NCBI RefSeq assembly: GCF_000287055.2
Contig: NZ_AJYQ02000089.1
Span: 62,001-126,000 of the forward strand
DNA: 64,000 nucleotides
Direction of reading: 5' to 3'
Source of the DNA: Vibrio genomosp. F10 str. ZF-129
GTDB lineage: Bacteria; Pseudomonadota; Gammaproteobacteria; Enterobacterales; Vibrionaceae
Both the position numbers and the translations under genes were made by a program. The notes beneath the pieces were generated by a model. That model had not been told where the DNA came from. It saw only the letters and a list, made by a program, of their open reading frames with translations, and did not search any database. This document shows, piece after piece, positions 9,125-18,530 of this stretch. How positions within the stretch are numbered: the first letter of the stretch is position 1; each line of letters opens with the position of its first letter.

Positions 9125-9781
9125 ATGAACAAATTATCGACACTATTACTGGCGACAACGGTACTGTTTTCAGCCTTTCCTTCGGTCGCTGAAGAGTACC
9201 GATTCACCTATTCAAAGCTGTTCACGCAAATGAAAAACAACTTGAATGAAGGGCACGACGACGTAAAAGTAGGCTTCTTTTTTGTGAACGCAGAAACCAA
9301 GCAATTGTGCAGTATTGACAAAGCGTGGATGGAAAAAGATGAACATTATGAAGTTTTGAAAGTCGCGTCGAATCGAGAACTGATAATTCCACTTGACGAC
9401 AATTTAAAACAAGCCAACCCGTTAGTGTTCGTTCATACGCCCGAAGACATGCAATGCGACTTTTCCATGGTTGTTCTATCTAAAGAGCCGTTGAAAGGCG
9501 TAGTGGGTTATGAAGAAGTGGCTCAATATCTCCCACAAATGAAATCGATGCTCGATGACTTAGGTGGCATGTTTTCCAGCTGGTTCTCTCCTGATGTCGA
9601 GGGCCTAACTCTCGAGTTTGCAAACCAGCTCACTGGAAACATTGAACTTTCACACGGAGAAATCATTCCGATTGTGAACGGCATAGCGACCGTCACGCTT
9701 GATGATATCCAAAAGGGAGGATCAATGTCACTGCCGCAAGAAACGATGCGGGTACTTCCATTTATTCCATCAGCCAAATAA
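9125..9781 (+). CDS. DUF2987 family secreted protein
   Basis: 218 residues with a signal peptide (MNKLSTLLLATTVLFSAFPS, cleavage after SVAEE region). The mature part matches the DUF2987 family of gamma-proteobacterial periplasmic proteins: the start EEYRFTYSKLFTQMKNN and the end GGSMSLPQETMRVLPFIPSAK are typical. Function unknown. The start at 9125 has an AAGAAG ribosome binding site; the in-frame ATG at 9101 lies inside bax and is not used. It is the last gene of a three-gene unit ending in a bidirectional terminator. Confidence 0.85.
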   Translation: MNKLSTLLLATTVLFSAFPSVAEEYRFTYSKLFTQMKNNLNEGHDDVKVGFFFVNAETKQLCSIDKAWMEKDEHYEVLKVASNRELIIPLDDNLKQANPLVFVHTPEDMQCDFSMVVLSKEPLKGVVGYEEVAQYLPQMKSMLDDLGGMFSSWFSPDVEGLTLEFANQLTGNIELSHGEIIPIVNGIATVTLDDIQKGGSMSLPQETMRVLPFIPSAK

Positions 9782-9844
9782 TGTTCATTTTCAAATAACC
9801 GGTGTCTAAAAGATACGAACTGCTGATAAAATTCGTTTCTGATT

Positions 9845-9879
9845 AAAAAAATAGCGGCTAAATAGCCGCTATTTTTTTA
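9845..9879. terminator. Bidirectional terminator between the DUF2987 gene and ttcA
   Basis: A 9-bp stem TAGCGGCTA/TAGCCGCTA (9852-9860, 9863-9871) with A runs on the left and T runs on the right, giving a T tract on both strands between two convergent genes. Confidence 0.93.
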
Positions 9880-9897
9880 TCTGTATCACTTAGTCAT

Positions 9898-10830
9898 TTA
9901 AATATTGGTGACTTTAAGCGCTAGGCTTGGATCAAATTCAGTGACAATATCGCTGTCTTCCAAGGCCATACTTGGGATCTCAGGCTTGTCAAAACCGATG
10001 TCACCACCATTAATAACCCCTGAATCTCGGTCGATAGATTTGAAATCAAACAGTTGATGATCAGCAAGATGGCTAGGAACGACATTTTGCATAGCGGTGA
10101 ACATGGTTTCAATTCTACCAGGGAACTGCTTATCCCAGGCATTGAGCATCTGTTTAATATTCTGACGTTGCAAATTAGGCTGAGAGCCACACAAATTACA
10201 CGGTATGATAGGGTAATCACACATCATTGAGTACTTGATAATATCCTTTTCACGACAGTACGCTAATGGGCGAATAACGACATGCTCACCGTTGTCTGAA
10301 ACCAGCTTTGGAGGCATGGATTTCAATTTACCACCGTGAAACATGTTCAAAAATAGCGTTTCGATGATGTCATCTCTATGGTGGCCTAGTGCTATCTTGG
10401 TTGCCCCTAACTCTTTTGCTGTTTTATACAAAATACCACGACGAAGACGAGAGCAGAGAGAACATGTCGTTTTGCCCTCTGGTACTTTATCTTTAACAAT
10501 GGAGTAGGTATCTTCTTCAACAATTTTATACTCTACACTCAGATTCTCTAAATACTCAGGAAGAATATGGCCTGGAAAACCGGGTTGTTTTTGGTCTAAA
10601 TTAACAGCAATCAGCTCAAAATTAACAGGGGCGCTTTTTTTTAAGCTCATCAAAATATCGAGCATAGTAAAGCTGTCTTTCCCGCCTGATAGGCAAACCA
10701 TGATTCGGTCGCCATCTTCAATCATATTAAAGTCAGCAATGGCCTGACCTGTATTTCGGCGAATACGTTTTTGTAATTTATTGAAGTTGTTTCTCTGAGC
10801 TGGTGTAAGCTCTTGGGTCTGTTCAGGCAT
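9898..10830 (-). CDS. ttcA: tRNA 2-thiocytidine synthetase TtcA
   Basis: ATP-dependent enzyme that thiolates cytidine 32 in certain tRNAs, using a [4Fe-4S] cluster. 310 residues: PP-loop SGGKDS at 48-53, CxxC pair Cys123/Cys126 (CSLC) and a third region with Cys in IPCNLCGSQ near 211-218, as in E. coli TtcA. It is transcribed alone, convergent with the DUF2987 gene. The fnr-uspE-ttcA neighbourhood is also found in E. coli. Confidence 0.96.
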   Translation of the reverse strand: MPEQTQELTPAQRNNFNKLQKRIRRNTGQAIADFNMIEDGDRIMVCLSGGKDSFTMLDILMSLKKSAPVNFELIAVNLDQKQPGFPGHILPEYLENLSVEYKIVEEDTYSIVKDKVPEGKTTCSLCSRLRRGILYKTAKELGATKIALGHHRDDIIETLFLNMFHGGKLKSMPPKLVSDNGEHVVIRPLAYCREKDIIKYSMMCDYPIIPCNLCGSQPNLQRQNIKQMLNAWDKQFPGRIETMFTAMQNVVPSHLADHQLFDFKSIDRDSGVINGGDIGFDKPEIPSMALEDSDIVTEFDPSLALKVTNI

Positions 10831-10915
10831 CTGCTGTAAAATCTCAAAACCAAAATGAAGTGCGTATGATACGGATAAATTGGATAGATGCTAGTAATTC
10901 TGATTGAATCAACCA

Positions 10916-10970
10916 AGAAAAACGCCTAGCAGATTATGCCATTTGTCACTTTGCAAAATCAGAAGGCGTT
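10916..10970 (-). terminator. Probable terminator of uspE
   Basis: On the minus strand, AACGCCT and AGGCGTT (10964-10970 and 10921-10927) with an additional inner 4-bp helix enclose a long loop, followed by TTTTT-C. The loop is longer than usual, so confidence is moderate. Confidence 0.6.
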
Positions 10971-11007
10971 GTTAGTCAATCTACTCTTTGTCAGAAATAA
11001 ACTCAGT

Positions 11008-11955
11008 TTAGATCGATGTTTGTGGGTCAAGAGGGCTGATGTAGCCATGGGGTTTCAACGCAAGCACATCGCAATTGATCTTATCAATAACATGCTCCGC
11101 GGTATTGCCGATAAAAACAGCCGACAAGCCTGTTCTGCCCGTAGTCCCTAAAATAACCATGGCAGCATTTAGCCTATTAGCGACCTCTGGAATGATGTCT
11201 TCAGGTAGTCCTTGTTCGACAATCGTTTGTTCTTCATCCATACCATGTTTTTGTCGCAGTGCTTTCATTGAGGTTAAGTGATGGCCTCGCACCGCATCGG
11301 TGTAAGTACTTGGATCAAACTCTGGCAATTCGATGGTAATGTTTGCGGGCGTGATCGGGTAGGCATTAACAAGGTAAGAATTCGTATTGAGTCGCTCAGA
11401 AAGATTTTGAAGTTGCTTAACCATTCTGTCATTGAGATCACTATGCGCTTCATTTTCGGACCCTACATGAACTGAGGCGATAATATTCGCGTCATCAGGC
11501 CAAAACTCATTTTTAACCAGCAACACAGGGGAAGGGCATTTTCTTAGTAAGTGCCAGTCGGTTGGCGTGAAAATAACAGATTCAAGAATATCGTGCGTTC
11601 GCGTTCCTTTAATAAGGATATCATGAGAGCCAGCAAATACTTCCGCAATGATCGCTTCATAAGGTCGGTTATGCCACACCACTTTAATCTCAAATTCGAT
11701 ATCGTTTTCAAGATAAGGCTCAGCCACTTTTTTCATCCACTGTTCACGTTGATGGATGACGCCTTTTCTCATTGCATCGCGTTCGTCAGATGAGAGCATA
11801 GACGTCATATCGTATGAAAAATCATAGATAGATAAGAAAAACATAACGTGGCTTGTAGAGGTACTTTTTGAAGCCAGCTGTATGGCTCTTGCTAGCGCTG
11901 GTTGCTGGTCGTTATTGATGTCGGCAACCACCAAAATCTTATTGTAGATACTCAT
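11008..11955 (-). CDS. uspE: Universal stress protein E
   Basis: 315 residues made of two tandem Usp domains (about 1-145 and 155-305), as in E. coli UspE. The second domain ends with the nucleotide-binding type motif VILGTTGRTGLSAVFIGNTAEHVI (about 268-291). Cytoplasmic protein linked to stress resistance, motility and aggregation. It lies directly downstream of fnr on the same strand, 133 bases away, as in E. coli where the two genes are neighbours. Confidence 0.94.
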   Translation of the reverse strand: MSIYNKILVVADINNDQQPALARAIQLASKSTSTSHVMFFLSIYDFSYDMTSMLSSDERDAMRKGVIHQREQWMKKVAEPYLENDIEFEIKVVWHNRPYEAIIAEVFAGSHDILIKGTRTHDILESVIFTPTDWHLLRKCPSPVLLVKNEFWPDDANIIASVHVGSENEAHSDLNDRMVKQLQNLSERLNTNSYLVNAYPITPANITIELPEFDPSTYTDAVRGHHLTSMKALRQKHGMDEEQTIVEQGLPEDIIPEVANRLNAAMVILGTTGRTGLSAVFIGNTAEHVIDKINCDVLALKPHGYISPLDPQTSI

Positions 11956-12047
11956 ACGGACACCCTAATTTGTTTTCGACTATATAACTAATGTAGCGCA
12001 GATATGAGGAGAGGTATGAGAAAAAAAGAGGAAAGGTTGTGGAAGTA

Positions 12048-12075
12048 TGACGCAGCTCATCAATTAGCTACGTCA
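12048..12075. other. Inverted repeat downstream of fnr
   Basis: TGACGcAGCT and AGCTaCGTCA (12048-12057, 12066-12075) form a 9-bp stem with one mismatch between fnr and uspE. There is no T tract on either strand, so it is not a clear terminator; it may be a 3'-end stabiliser. Confidence 0.45.
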
Positions 12076-12088
12076 TTGAAGTTACTTA

Positions 12089-12835
12089 CTATTCTGTTGT
12101 TACGCCAGCAAGCTTCATTAGTGCATCGTGATCAACAATAGTAATGTATTTGCCTTTAACACTTAAAATATCAGCCTTCTGAAAACGGCCCAATAGACGA
12201 CTAATTGTTTCAACGGTTAAACCTAAGTAGTTACCGATATCACCGCGAGTCATGGTTAGTCGGAACTCTCTTGGGCTAAATCCACGTTGTGAAAAGCGGG
12301 TAGATAGGTTGTATAAAAAAGCGGCTAACCTTTCTTCTGCGTTCTTCTTTGAGAGCAGAAGAATCATTTCTTGATCGCCTTTAATCTCATTGCTCATCAA
12401 ACGCATGATTTGTTGGCGAAGCTTTGGCATTTTCCCGGAAAGGTCATCAAGGATATCGTAAGGTATTTCACACACCATTGAGGTTTCAAGTGCCTGAGCA
12501 AAGCTTGGATGGCAATCATCAGTAATGGCATCAAAACCCACTAAATCACCCGCCAAATGAAACGCTGTAATTTGTTCATCACCTTGCTCTGTAATTGTAT
12601 AACTCTTTATCGTTCCAGAACGAATAGCATACAAAGACTTCAACTCGTCACCGGCTTTAAAAAGTTCCTGTCCTTTTTGGATAGGCTTTTTCCGTTCGAT
12701 GATTTGGTCGAGCTGATCAAGCTCTGATTCGCTCAGTGTAAATGGAATACACAGCTGGCTAATACTGCAATCTTGACAGTGGATAGCACAACCGCCAGAT
12801 TGAATGCGCTTTGTAGCTGGCTTTTCAGAAATCAT
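12089..12835 (-). CDS. fnr: Oxygen-sensing transcription factor FNR
   Basis: Global regulator of the anaerobic switch; its [4Fe-4S] cluster is lost in oxygen. 248 residues: N-terminal cluster cysteines in [14 protein letters not shown] (Cys20, Cys23, Cys29 used, Cys16 extra as in E. coli), the fourth ligand in SMVCEIPYD near residue 121, a cyclic-nucleotide-type beta barrel, and a C-terminal helix-turn-helix whose recognition helix reads [12 protein letters not shown] with the FNR-type E..SR residues. A perfect FNR box lies 17 bases upstream of the start, consistent with autoregulation. It sits between the cbb3 assembly genes, a main FNR target, and uspE. Confidence 0.97.
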   Translation of the reverse strand: MISEKPATKRIQSGGCAIHCQDCSISQLCIPFTLSESELDQLDQIIERKKPIQKGQELFKAGDELKSLYAIRSGTIKSYTITEQGDEQITAFHLAGDLVGFDAITDDCHPSFAQALETSMVCEIPYDILDDLSGKMPKLRQQIMRLMSNEIKGDQEMILLLSKKNAEERLAAFLYNLSTRFSQRGFSPREFRLTMTRGDIGNYLGLTVETISRLLGRFQKADILSVKGKYITIVDHDALMKLAGVTTE

Positions 12836-12851
12836 AACAACCTTTCACAAT

Positions 12852-12865
12852 TTGATATACATCAA
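12852..12865. promoter_or_regulatory. Perfect FNR box in the fnr promoter region
   Basis: TTGAT (12852-12856), four spacer bases, ATCAA (12861-12865): an exact match to TTGAT-N4-ATCAA. It is centred about 23 bases upstream of the fnr start codon, so bound FNR would sit near the promoter start and most likely represses its own gene, as known in E. coli. Confidence 0.85.
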
Positions 12866-12923
12866 TATTTTACCACCGCTTAACATTAAAGGGTAGTTAA
12901 AAAAAACAAACTAAATCACACGC

Positions 12924-13598
12924 TTAAAAACTAAATGATAAAATCATTAATGCGCCATAACCCGTGTACACGCCATAACCGAGAATAAGCCCGGCTCCAA
13001 CGCTACGAAATAATGTCGATTGTTGTATTCTTTTCAAGTGACTTGCGCTGTAACCAATTAAGAGCATGGCAGGCAATGTTCCGAGCCCAAAACAAAGCAT
13101 GATTAATGCTCCATTCATTGCGCTGCCGGACACCGCTGCCCATGTCAACATAGAGTAAACGAGACCACAGGGTAACCACCCCCAGACAAATCCGAAGGGC
13201 AGAGCATGAAGTGGTTTTTTTAACGGTAATAAAGATTTACCAAGAGGTGATATGTACTTCCAAAAATGTTGCCCTAACTTCTCAAAGGCCAACAATCCAA
13301 ACCACCATCGACCCACATACAACGCGAGTATAATCATGAATAGAGCAGCAACAAGTCGTAACCAAGCAAGGGCCTGGTTAAGCTGGCTAAACTCAACCAA
13401 GGAAGAAACAGCACTACCAATGAGCGCACCAATAACCGAGTAGCTCAATAATCTACCGATATTGTAATACAAGGGAATGATAGCTGAAGGCCTCTGCTGA
13501 CCAATACTAAGCGCAGAGGCTAGGCCACCACACATGCCCATACAATGACCCGCACCAACGAGACCAATAAAGAAGGCGCCAATCCAGTCGATAGACAT
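12924..13598 (-). CDS. TauE/SafE-type membrane protein (COG2836) of the cbb3 assembly cluster
   Basis: 224 residues, six or so transmembrane segments, with the N-terminal motif GLVGAGHCMGMCGGLA (about 12-27) and a second LPCGLVYSMLTWAA motif (about 141-155), both typical of the COG2836 sulfite-exporter-like family that accompanies ccoNOQP-HIS in gamma-proteobacteria. The conserved Cys/Met/His residues suggest copper handling for the oxidase, but this is inference. It starts on the last base of ccoS (one-base overlap) and ends the cluster 88 bases before fnr. Confidence 0.88.
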   Translation of the reverse strand: MSIDWIGAFFIGLVGAGHCMGMCGGLASALSIGQQRPSAIIPLYYNIGRLLSYSVIGALIGSAVSSLVEFSQLNQALAWLRLVAALFMIILALYVGRWWFGLLAFEKLGQHFWKYISPLGKSLLPLKKPLHALPFGFVWGWLPCGLVYSMLTWAAVSGSAMNGALIMLCFGLGTLPAMLLIGYSASHLKRIQQSTLFRSVGAGLILGYGVYTGYGALMILSFSF

Positions 13599-13792
13599 TA
13601 TTTCTCACCCTTACTAAGGGTTTTGTCTCGAATTTTTTTGTCGTTTTCTGACTTATCATCATCAAACAAAATATTGTGACCCTGTCTTTCTAGATCTTCA
13701 AACTGATCACTTTTCACAGCCCAAAGAAAAACCGCCACGGCAATACAAACAAGGACGATGGCGATAGGGATAAGCAAATACAAACTTTCCAT
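13598..13792 (-). CDS. ccoS: cbb3 oxidase maturation protein CcoS
   Basis: 64 residues: one N-terminal transmembrane helix (about 4-26), then a short acidic region with FEDLERQGHNILFDDD, the hallmark of CcoS. It is needed to insert heme and copper cofactors into the cbb3 oxidase. One-base overlaps with ccoI upstream and with the COG2836 gene downstream show a tightly coupled operon. Confidence 0.93.
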   Translation of the reverse strand: MESLYLLIPIAIVLVCIAVAVFLWAVKSDQFEDLERQGHNILFDDDKSENDKKIRDKTLSKGEK

Positions 13793-16164
13793 TATTTCTT
13801 ATGCTCTTTTAGTAAGCGCAATGAATTGGATACTACGATGATTGAACTTCCGGACATTCCAAGCACAGCAATGTAAGGTGCAACTAACCCGGCCACCGCT
13901 AACGGCAGAATCAACACATTGTACCCAAGAGACCATGCTAAATTTTCGCGAATGATCTTACGCGTAGATAGTGCGAGTTCACGAGCCTCCAACAAACGAT
14001 CTAATCTATCCCCAAGGAGCACCATATCTGCAGACGCCTTAGCAACATCTGTACCTCCACCCATTGCAACCGATATATGGGCGCCAGCAAGAGTAGGGGC
14101 GTCATTGATCCCATCACCGACCATCATGGTGATATCCCCATCTAACTGGTTTAAATAACTGAGCTTGTCTTGAGGCTTAGCTGAGGCAATAACGTTATCG
14201 ATACCAATTTTACTTGCAACTAACTGAGCGTTGGCCTGAGTATCACCGGTTAGAAGCGTGACTTTGATGCCCGCATCTCGAAAGCGTTGAATAAAGTCCG
14301 CACTTTCTTTTCGAATAGGATCGCTATAGCTGAACGTGGCGATATGGACATCATTCAAAGAAAGATAGACGCTGTTCGCTTCGGCCTGGTGATCCCCACT
14401 TAAGATAAACTCAGCACTTCCAATCTTAACGTGTTGTCCTTGGTAACACCCCTGGATACCAGAACCAATGATGTTCTCAACATCAGCTATTTCTGTGACA
14501 AATGGAGCTGAGAGCTGCTTAAAGGCGCGAGCAATAGGGTGATTGGCATGGGACTCTAGCTCAGAGGCCAAAGCAATGCATGTGTCTTTATCGATATCGG
14601 CGACAACATCAACGTCGGTAATCTCAACATTGCCACACGTTAATGTGCCCGTTTTATCAACGACAAGATGGTTCACTTTACAGAGCGTTTCAAATACATG
14701 GCTTTTGCGTAACAAAATACCAAAATTGCCCATTCTTGATGTTGCACACGTGAGTGCTGTAGGGGTTGCAAGAGATAAAGCACAAGGACACGTCGCAACC
14801 AACACCGATAACATTATCCAAAACGCATCATCCGGACGCGACTGTTGCCAGAAATACCATGTGCAAGCTGCGACAATAAGAATAACAGCAACAAAGTAAC
14901 GAGCGACGATGTCAGCTATTTCAGCGATTTTCGGCTTCGACATTTGAGCTTCGTCTTGTAAACGAACAATGCTTGAAATAACGGAATTCGCTTTGGATGC
15001 AGACACTTCGAGTTCAAAAGAGTCGTCTCCATTTAAAGTACCCGCAAAAACCATATCACCCTGGGACTTAACTACAGGGAGCGATTCACCCGTCAGCATC
15101 GATTCATCAATATGAACTCTACCAGCGCAAATCTTACCATCCGCAGGAATATGCTCTCCGGGAAGCACTCTGATGATGTCGCCAATAGTTAAAGATTTAA
15201 CAGGAATCTGTTCACCGTCTAGCGTTGTCGCTACTGCAGGTATCAGCTTCAGTAAATTACCACTGGCAGCCGCTGCTTTTCGACGAGCACGCATTTCAAG
15301 AAACCGCCCAACTAATAGGAAGAAAGTAAACATCGAAATCGATTCGAAGAATACTTCACCTTGCTCAGTCACCGTTGCAATTAAACTTGCTACATAAGCA
15401 AAAATTAGAGCGATGGAAACAGGGACATCCATTCCCAATGTTTTACCACGAATACTACGCCAAGCGTTAAGGTAAAAAGGAAGGGCAGAATAGAGTAGGA
15501 CGGGAGTAGCGAAAATTAAGCTTACCCAGCGAAAATAGTTCTTAAACTCAGGCTCTAAATCACCAAACACTTCTAGGTATAGTGCGACCGCTAGCATCAT
15601 AACCTGCATGGTAGCAATACCCGCAATACCTAATCGATAGAGGTATTGTTTCATTGACTGGTGATAGGAAGCTTCATGTTGATCGGCCTCAAAAGGCGCG
15701 GCTTTATATCCTAAAGTATGAATGCTTGAGATCAGTTCACTGAGCTTGACGAGAGACTTGTCCCACACCAGCAACGCTCGGTTCGTTGTCGTGTTCACCC
15801 TGATCGATTGAACGCCTTTCACTTTGGTCAGATGCTTTTCGATCAACCAAGCGCAGGCTGCACAAGAAACACCATCTATAGACAGTGTCACTTCCGAACT
15901 GTTTTCATTATGTCGAACAAACTCAGATTGAACTTCTTCGTTGTCATAATGTATTAAGCTTAATAATTGTTCCGGAACCAAGTCAACTTTGTCGGCAGGT
16001 GCGGTACGGAATTGGTAATAAGAAATTAATCCACTATCAACAATAGTTTGCGCTACGGTTTCACAACCCGGACAACACATTGGACGAATCTCATCTAAGA
16101 TCTCAACCTTAAAATCCGTGTTGACTGGTACTTCTTCACCGCAGTGATAACACGATTTGCACAT
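13792..16164 (-). CDS. ccoI: Copper-transporting P1B-type ATPase CcoI
   Basis: Copper exporter that supplies the cbb3 oxidase. 790 residues: N-terminal cysteine-rich zinc-ribbon-like part (CKSCYHCGEEV and CCPGC), a heavy-metal-associated domain with GVSCAACAW (about 93-101), eight transmembrane helices, the metal-binding CPC motif in ATCPCALS, phosphorylation motif DKTGTLT, and the TGD and GDGINDAP hinge motifs. All catalytic residues are present. It sits between ccoH and ccoS, as in other cbb3 clusters. Confidence 0.95.
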   Translation of the reverse strand: MCKSCYHCGEEVPVNTDFKVEILDEIRPMCCPGCETVAQTIVDSGLISYYQFRTAPADKVDLVPEQLLSLIHYDNEEVQSEFVRHNENSSEVTLSIDGVSCAACAWLIEKHLTKVKGVQSIRVNTTTNRALLVWDKSLVKLSELISSIHTLGYKAAPFEADQHEASYHQSMKQYLYRLGIAGIATMQVMMLAVALYLEVFGDLEPEFKNYFRWVSLIFATPVLLYSALPFYLNAWRSIRGKTLGMDVPVSIALIFAYVASLIATVTEQGEVFFESISMFTFFLLVGRFLEMRARRKAAAASGNLLKLIPAVATTLDGEQIPVKSLTIGDIIRVLPGEHIPADGKICAGRVHIDESMLTGESLPVVKSQGDMVFAGTLNGDDSFELEVSASKANSVISSIVRLQDEAQMSKPKIAEIADIVARYFVAVILIVAACTWYFWQQSRPDDAFWIMLSVLVATCPCALSLATPTALTCATSRMGNFGILLRKSHVFETLCKVNHLVVDKTGTLTCGNVEITDVDVVADIDKDTCIALASELESHANHPIARAFKQLSAPFVTEIADVENIIGSGIQGCYQGQHVKIGSAEFILSGDHQAEANSVYLSLNDVHIATFSYSDPIRKESADFIQRFRDAGIKVTLLTGDTQANAQLVASKIGIDNVIASAKPQDKLSYLNQLDGDITMMVGDGINDAPTLAGAHISVAMGGGTDVAKASADMVLLGDRLDRLLEARELALSTRKIIRENLAWSLGYNVLILPLAVAGLVAPYIAVLGMSGSSIIVVSNSLRLLKEHKK

Positions 16165-16168
16165 AGTA

Positions 16169-16648
16169 TTAATTCATTAATGGGATTGTAGCGTCTGAAG
16201 GAAAGCCAACGCGGCCTTGAATAAGCCATTGTTTATCATGAGGTGAAAGCTCGATAAACCAAGGCCCCTGAAGCTCCGTATCTAGCTGTAATCGATATGT
16301 ACCGTTAGCATCTGACGTCACCAAACGGCTAAAATCACGATCGGCTAACGTTCTGTGTGCGAACATAGCGGTAATTGCAGGGTAATGTTCTAACGAGCCC
16401 TTATCGACCTGAAACACTACCGTATTACCTTGAGACTGGACAGTCGCAGAAAGCCCAAGCTCTTTAGCCACTCGAACTTTTGAAATATCGATGTTGATGC
16501 CTTTGCCTTTTTTATAGTAATCCTCTGTCACCAAAGAAACAGAGTTCTGAGAAAAAACAACCACTGTTGCGATAGTCCAAACCACGACGGTAGCCGGTAG
16601 TATGATTAGAAACCACGGCCAAAACTGTTTATACCAAGGAAGTACCAT
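16169..16648 (-). CDS. ccoH: cbb3 oxidase assembly protein CcoH (FixH family)
   Basis: 159 residues: one N-terminal transmembrane helix (about 9-33) with PWYKQFWPWFLIILP at the start, typical of FixH/CcoH, then a periplasmic domain of beta-strand character with SLVTEDYYKKGKGINID. It helps assemble and stabilise the cbb3 oxidase. It lies 84 bases after ccoP and 4 bases before ccoI. No ccoG gene is found between ccoP and ccoH. Confidence 0.92.
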   Translation of the reverse strand: MVLPWYKQFWPWFLIILPATVVVWTIATVVVFSQNSVSLVTEDYYKKGKGINIDISKVRVAKELGLSATVQSQGNTVVFQVDKGSLEHYPAITAMFAHRTLADRDFSRLVTSDANGTYRLQLDTELQGPWFIELSPHDKQWLIQGRVGFPSDATIPLMN

Positions 16649-16732
16649 AAAAAAATTCTCTACAACAAAAAGAAATAAGAATGTAAAACTATAGAAAAGA
16701 CAGCCCCTTATAAAGGGGCTGTTATTGAATTG

Positions 16733-17713
16733 TTACTTATTATCTGAGTTTGTCAGACTCCAAACATACGCAGACACAAGCTGAATTTTGTCCTCGCCTA
16801 GAATATCCTTCCAAGCAGGCATTACGCCAGAACGACCATTCATTAGTGTTTCTGTTACGTCAGCACGTGAACCACCGTATAGCCAAACTTGATCCGTTAG
16901 GTCAGGTGCACCAACAGCAGGGTTACCTTTACCATCTGTACCATGACATGCAGCACAGACAACAAACCTAGCTTTACCCGCTTCCGCTTCACGAGCATTC
17001 ACTGAACGACCAGAAAGACTTAAAGTGTATGAAACCACTTCTTTCACACCGTCTTCGCCTAACGCATCTTTCCAAGCTGGCATTTGACCAATACGGCCAT
17101 TCATCAATGTCGTGACAATAGCAGCAGGTTCACCGCCGTACAACCAAGCATCGTCAGTTAGGTTAGGGAAGCCTTTTTGACCACGAGCATCTGAACCGTG
17201 ACATTGAGAACAGTTTTGCAAAAACAGACGTTGTCCGACTTTAACCGCTTCCTCATCGCCAGCAATATCCGGGATTGAACGCAAGTCTGTGCCATTCGCA
17301 TCGTATGCCAAGCGCTTAAATGCTTCTCCAAAGTACGCATCAGCATCATCGAGTTCTTTTGCGTACTGGACGAGCTGCTTACTACTCTGCGCATTCGCTA
17401 TCGATGCTTTTGACTCTTCCAAAGAGCGAACGGTTTGATCCGAACTTTGCCAACCTAAAACCCCTTTGAAGTTACCCAGACCTGGGTAAAGAGCAAGGTA
17501 AACGGCGGCAAATATGAACGTACTAATGAATAAGTAAGTCCACCACTTAGGTAGAGGGTTATTCAATTCTCGAATACCATCATACTCATGGCCCATGTCA
17601 GCACCGTCTTCAACGCCCATTTTATCTTTCAGGCACCAAATAAGTACGGCCGCACATCCAACCAACGTACCGATAGTAATGATGATTATCCAAAGACTCC
17701 AAAATGTAGTCAT
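16733..17713 (-). CDS. ccoP: cbb3-type cytochrome c oxidase diheme subunit CcoP
   Basis: 326 residues: two N-terminal transmembrane helices (about 6-27 and 58-78) and two cytochrome c domains with heme motifs CSQCH and CAACH, each followed by an ALGEDGV-type or ILGEDKI-type segment with axial methionines in GQMPAW and GVMPAW. It receives electrons from cytochrome c or bc1. Its start codon overlaps the ccoQ stop by 4 bases. Confidence 0.97.
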   Translation of the reverse strand: MTTFWSLWIIIITIGTLVGCAAVLIWCLKDKMGVEDGADMGHEYDGIRELNNPLPKWWTYLFISTFIFAAVYLALYPGLGNFKGVLGWQSSDQTVRSLEESKASIANAQSSKQLVQYAKELDDADAYFGEAFKRLAYDANGTDLRSIPDIAGDEEAVKVGQRLFLQNCSQCHGSDARGQKGFPNLTDDAWLYGGEPAAIVTTLMNGRIGQMPAWKDALGEDGVKEVVSYTLSLSGRSVNAREAEAGKARFVVCAACHGTDGKGNPAVGAPDLTDQVWLYGGSRADVTETLMNGRSGVMPAWKDILGEDKIQLVSAYVWSLTNSDNK

Positions 17714-17886
17714 TGCTTCGTCACTCCCTGTTCTTTAGGTTCCGTGTTTTGTTCGTCAGCAAACACTAAATTTGCGTCTTCATCGAAGCGAGCTTTACGG
17801 TTTTTGCCGTACGCCCACCATACAATTCCAATGAAGCTAGAAAACAACACGACGGTCCATATACTGTGAATAGTACCAATATCCAT
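17710..17886 (-). CDS. ccoQ: cbb3 oxidase subunit CcoQ (FixQ)
   Basis: A 58-residue frame starting MDIGTIHSIW with one transmembrane helix (about 8-25) and then AYGKNRKARFDEDANLVF, matching CcoQ/FixQ (motif Y-x-x-x-x-k-x-x-F-d-e-A-a-x-l-p-F). It stabilises the CcoP subunit in the complex. It lies exactly between ccoO and ccoP, where ccoQ is expected, and overlaps ccoP by ATGA. It is easily missed because of its size. Confidence 0.94.
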   Translation of the reverse strand: MDIGTIHSIWTVVLFSSFIGIVWWAYGKNRKARFDEDANLVFADEQNTEPKEQGVTKQ

Positions 17887-17897
17887 AACTATTCCCC

Positions 17898-18518
17898 TTA
17901 TTTCATTGCATGGCCAAGAGATTGAAGATAAGCAATGATGGCATCCATCTCTGTTTTTCCTTCAACATCTTTTTCAGCACTGGCGATCTGCTCATCAGTG
18001 TATGGAACACCAAACTGATTCTTAAAGATCAATAACTTATTCTGAGTGTGCTTACCGTCAAGGGTATTCTCCTCAAGCCAAGGAAAACCAGGCATGTTTG
18101 ACTCAGGAACAAGTTCACGAGGATCAATTAGGTGTACACGATGCCATTCATCAGAATAACGACCGCCAACACGGGCAAGATCGGGACCTGTACGCTTAGA
18201 ACCCCATAGGAATGGATGTTCCCATACGTGCTCACCAGCAACAGAATAATGACCGTAACGTTCAGTTTCAGAACGGAATGGACGAATCATTTGGCTGTGA
18301 CAAACATTACACCCTTCACGGATATAGATATCACGACCTTCCATCTCTAGTGCCGTGTAAGGGCGCAAGTTTTCTACAGGCTCGGTTGTCTGCTTTTGGA
18401 ATATAAGTGGCGTAATTTCCACTAAAGCACCCAAACTGATCGCTATCACAATCAGTATGGCAAGCAAGCCGACATTGCGTTCAACAATTTCATGGCGATT
18501 GTTCGAATTAGAGCTCAT
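17898..18518 (-). CDS. ccoO: cbb3-type cytochrome c oxidase monoheme subunit CcoO
   Basis: 206 residues: one N-terminal transmembrane helix (about 15-38), then a cytochrome c domain with heme motif [14 protein letters not shown] (about 69-82) and the conserved [20 protein letters not shown] segment. Periplasmic electron-transfer subunit of the cbb3 oxidase. It sits 12 bases after ccoN and 11 bases before ccoQ. Confidence 0.97.
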   Translation of the reverse strand: MSSNSNNRHEIVERNVGLLAILIVIAISLGALVEITPLIFQKQTTEPVENLRPYTALEMEGRDIYIREGCNVCHSQMIRPFRSETERYGHYSVAGEHVWEHPFLWGSKRTGPDLARVGGRYSDEWHRVHLIDPRELVPESNMPGFPWLEENTLDGKHTQNKLLIFKNQFGVPYTDEQIASAEKDVEGKTEMDAIIAYLQSLGHAMK

Positions 18519-18530
18519 TCTATAATCTCC

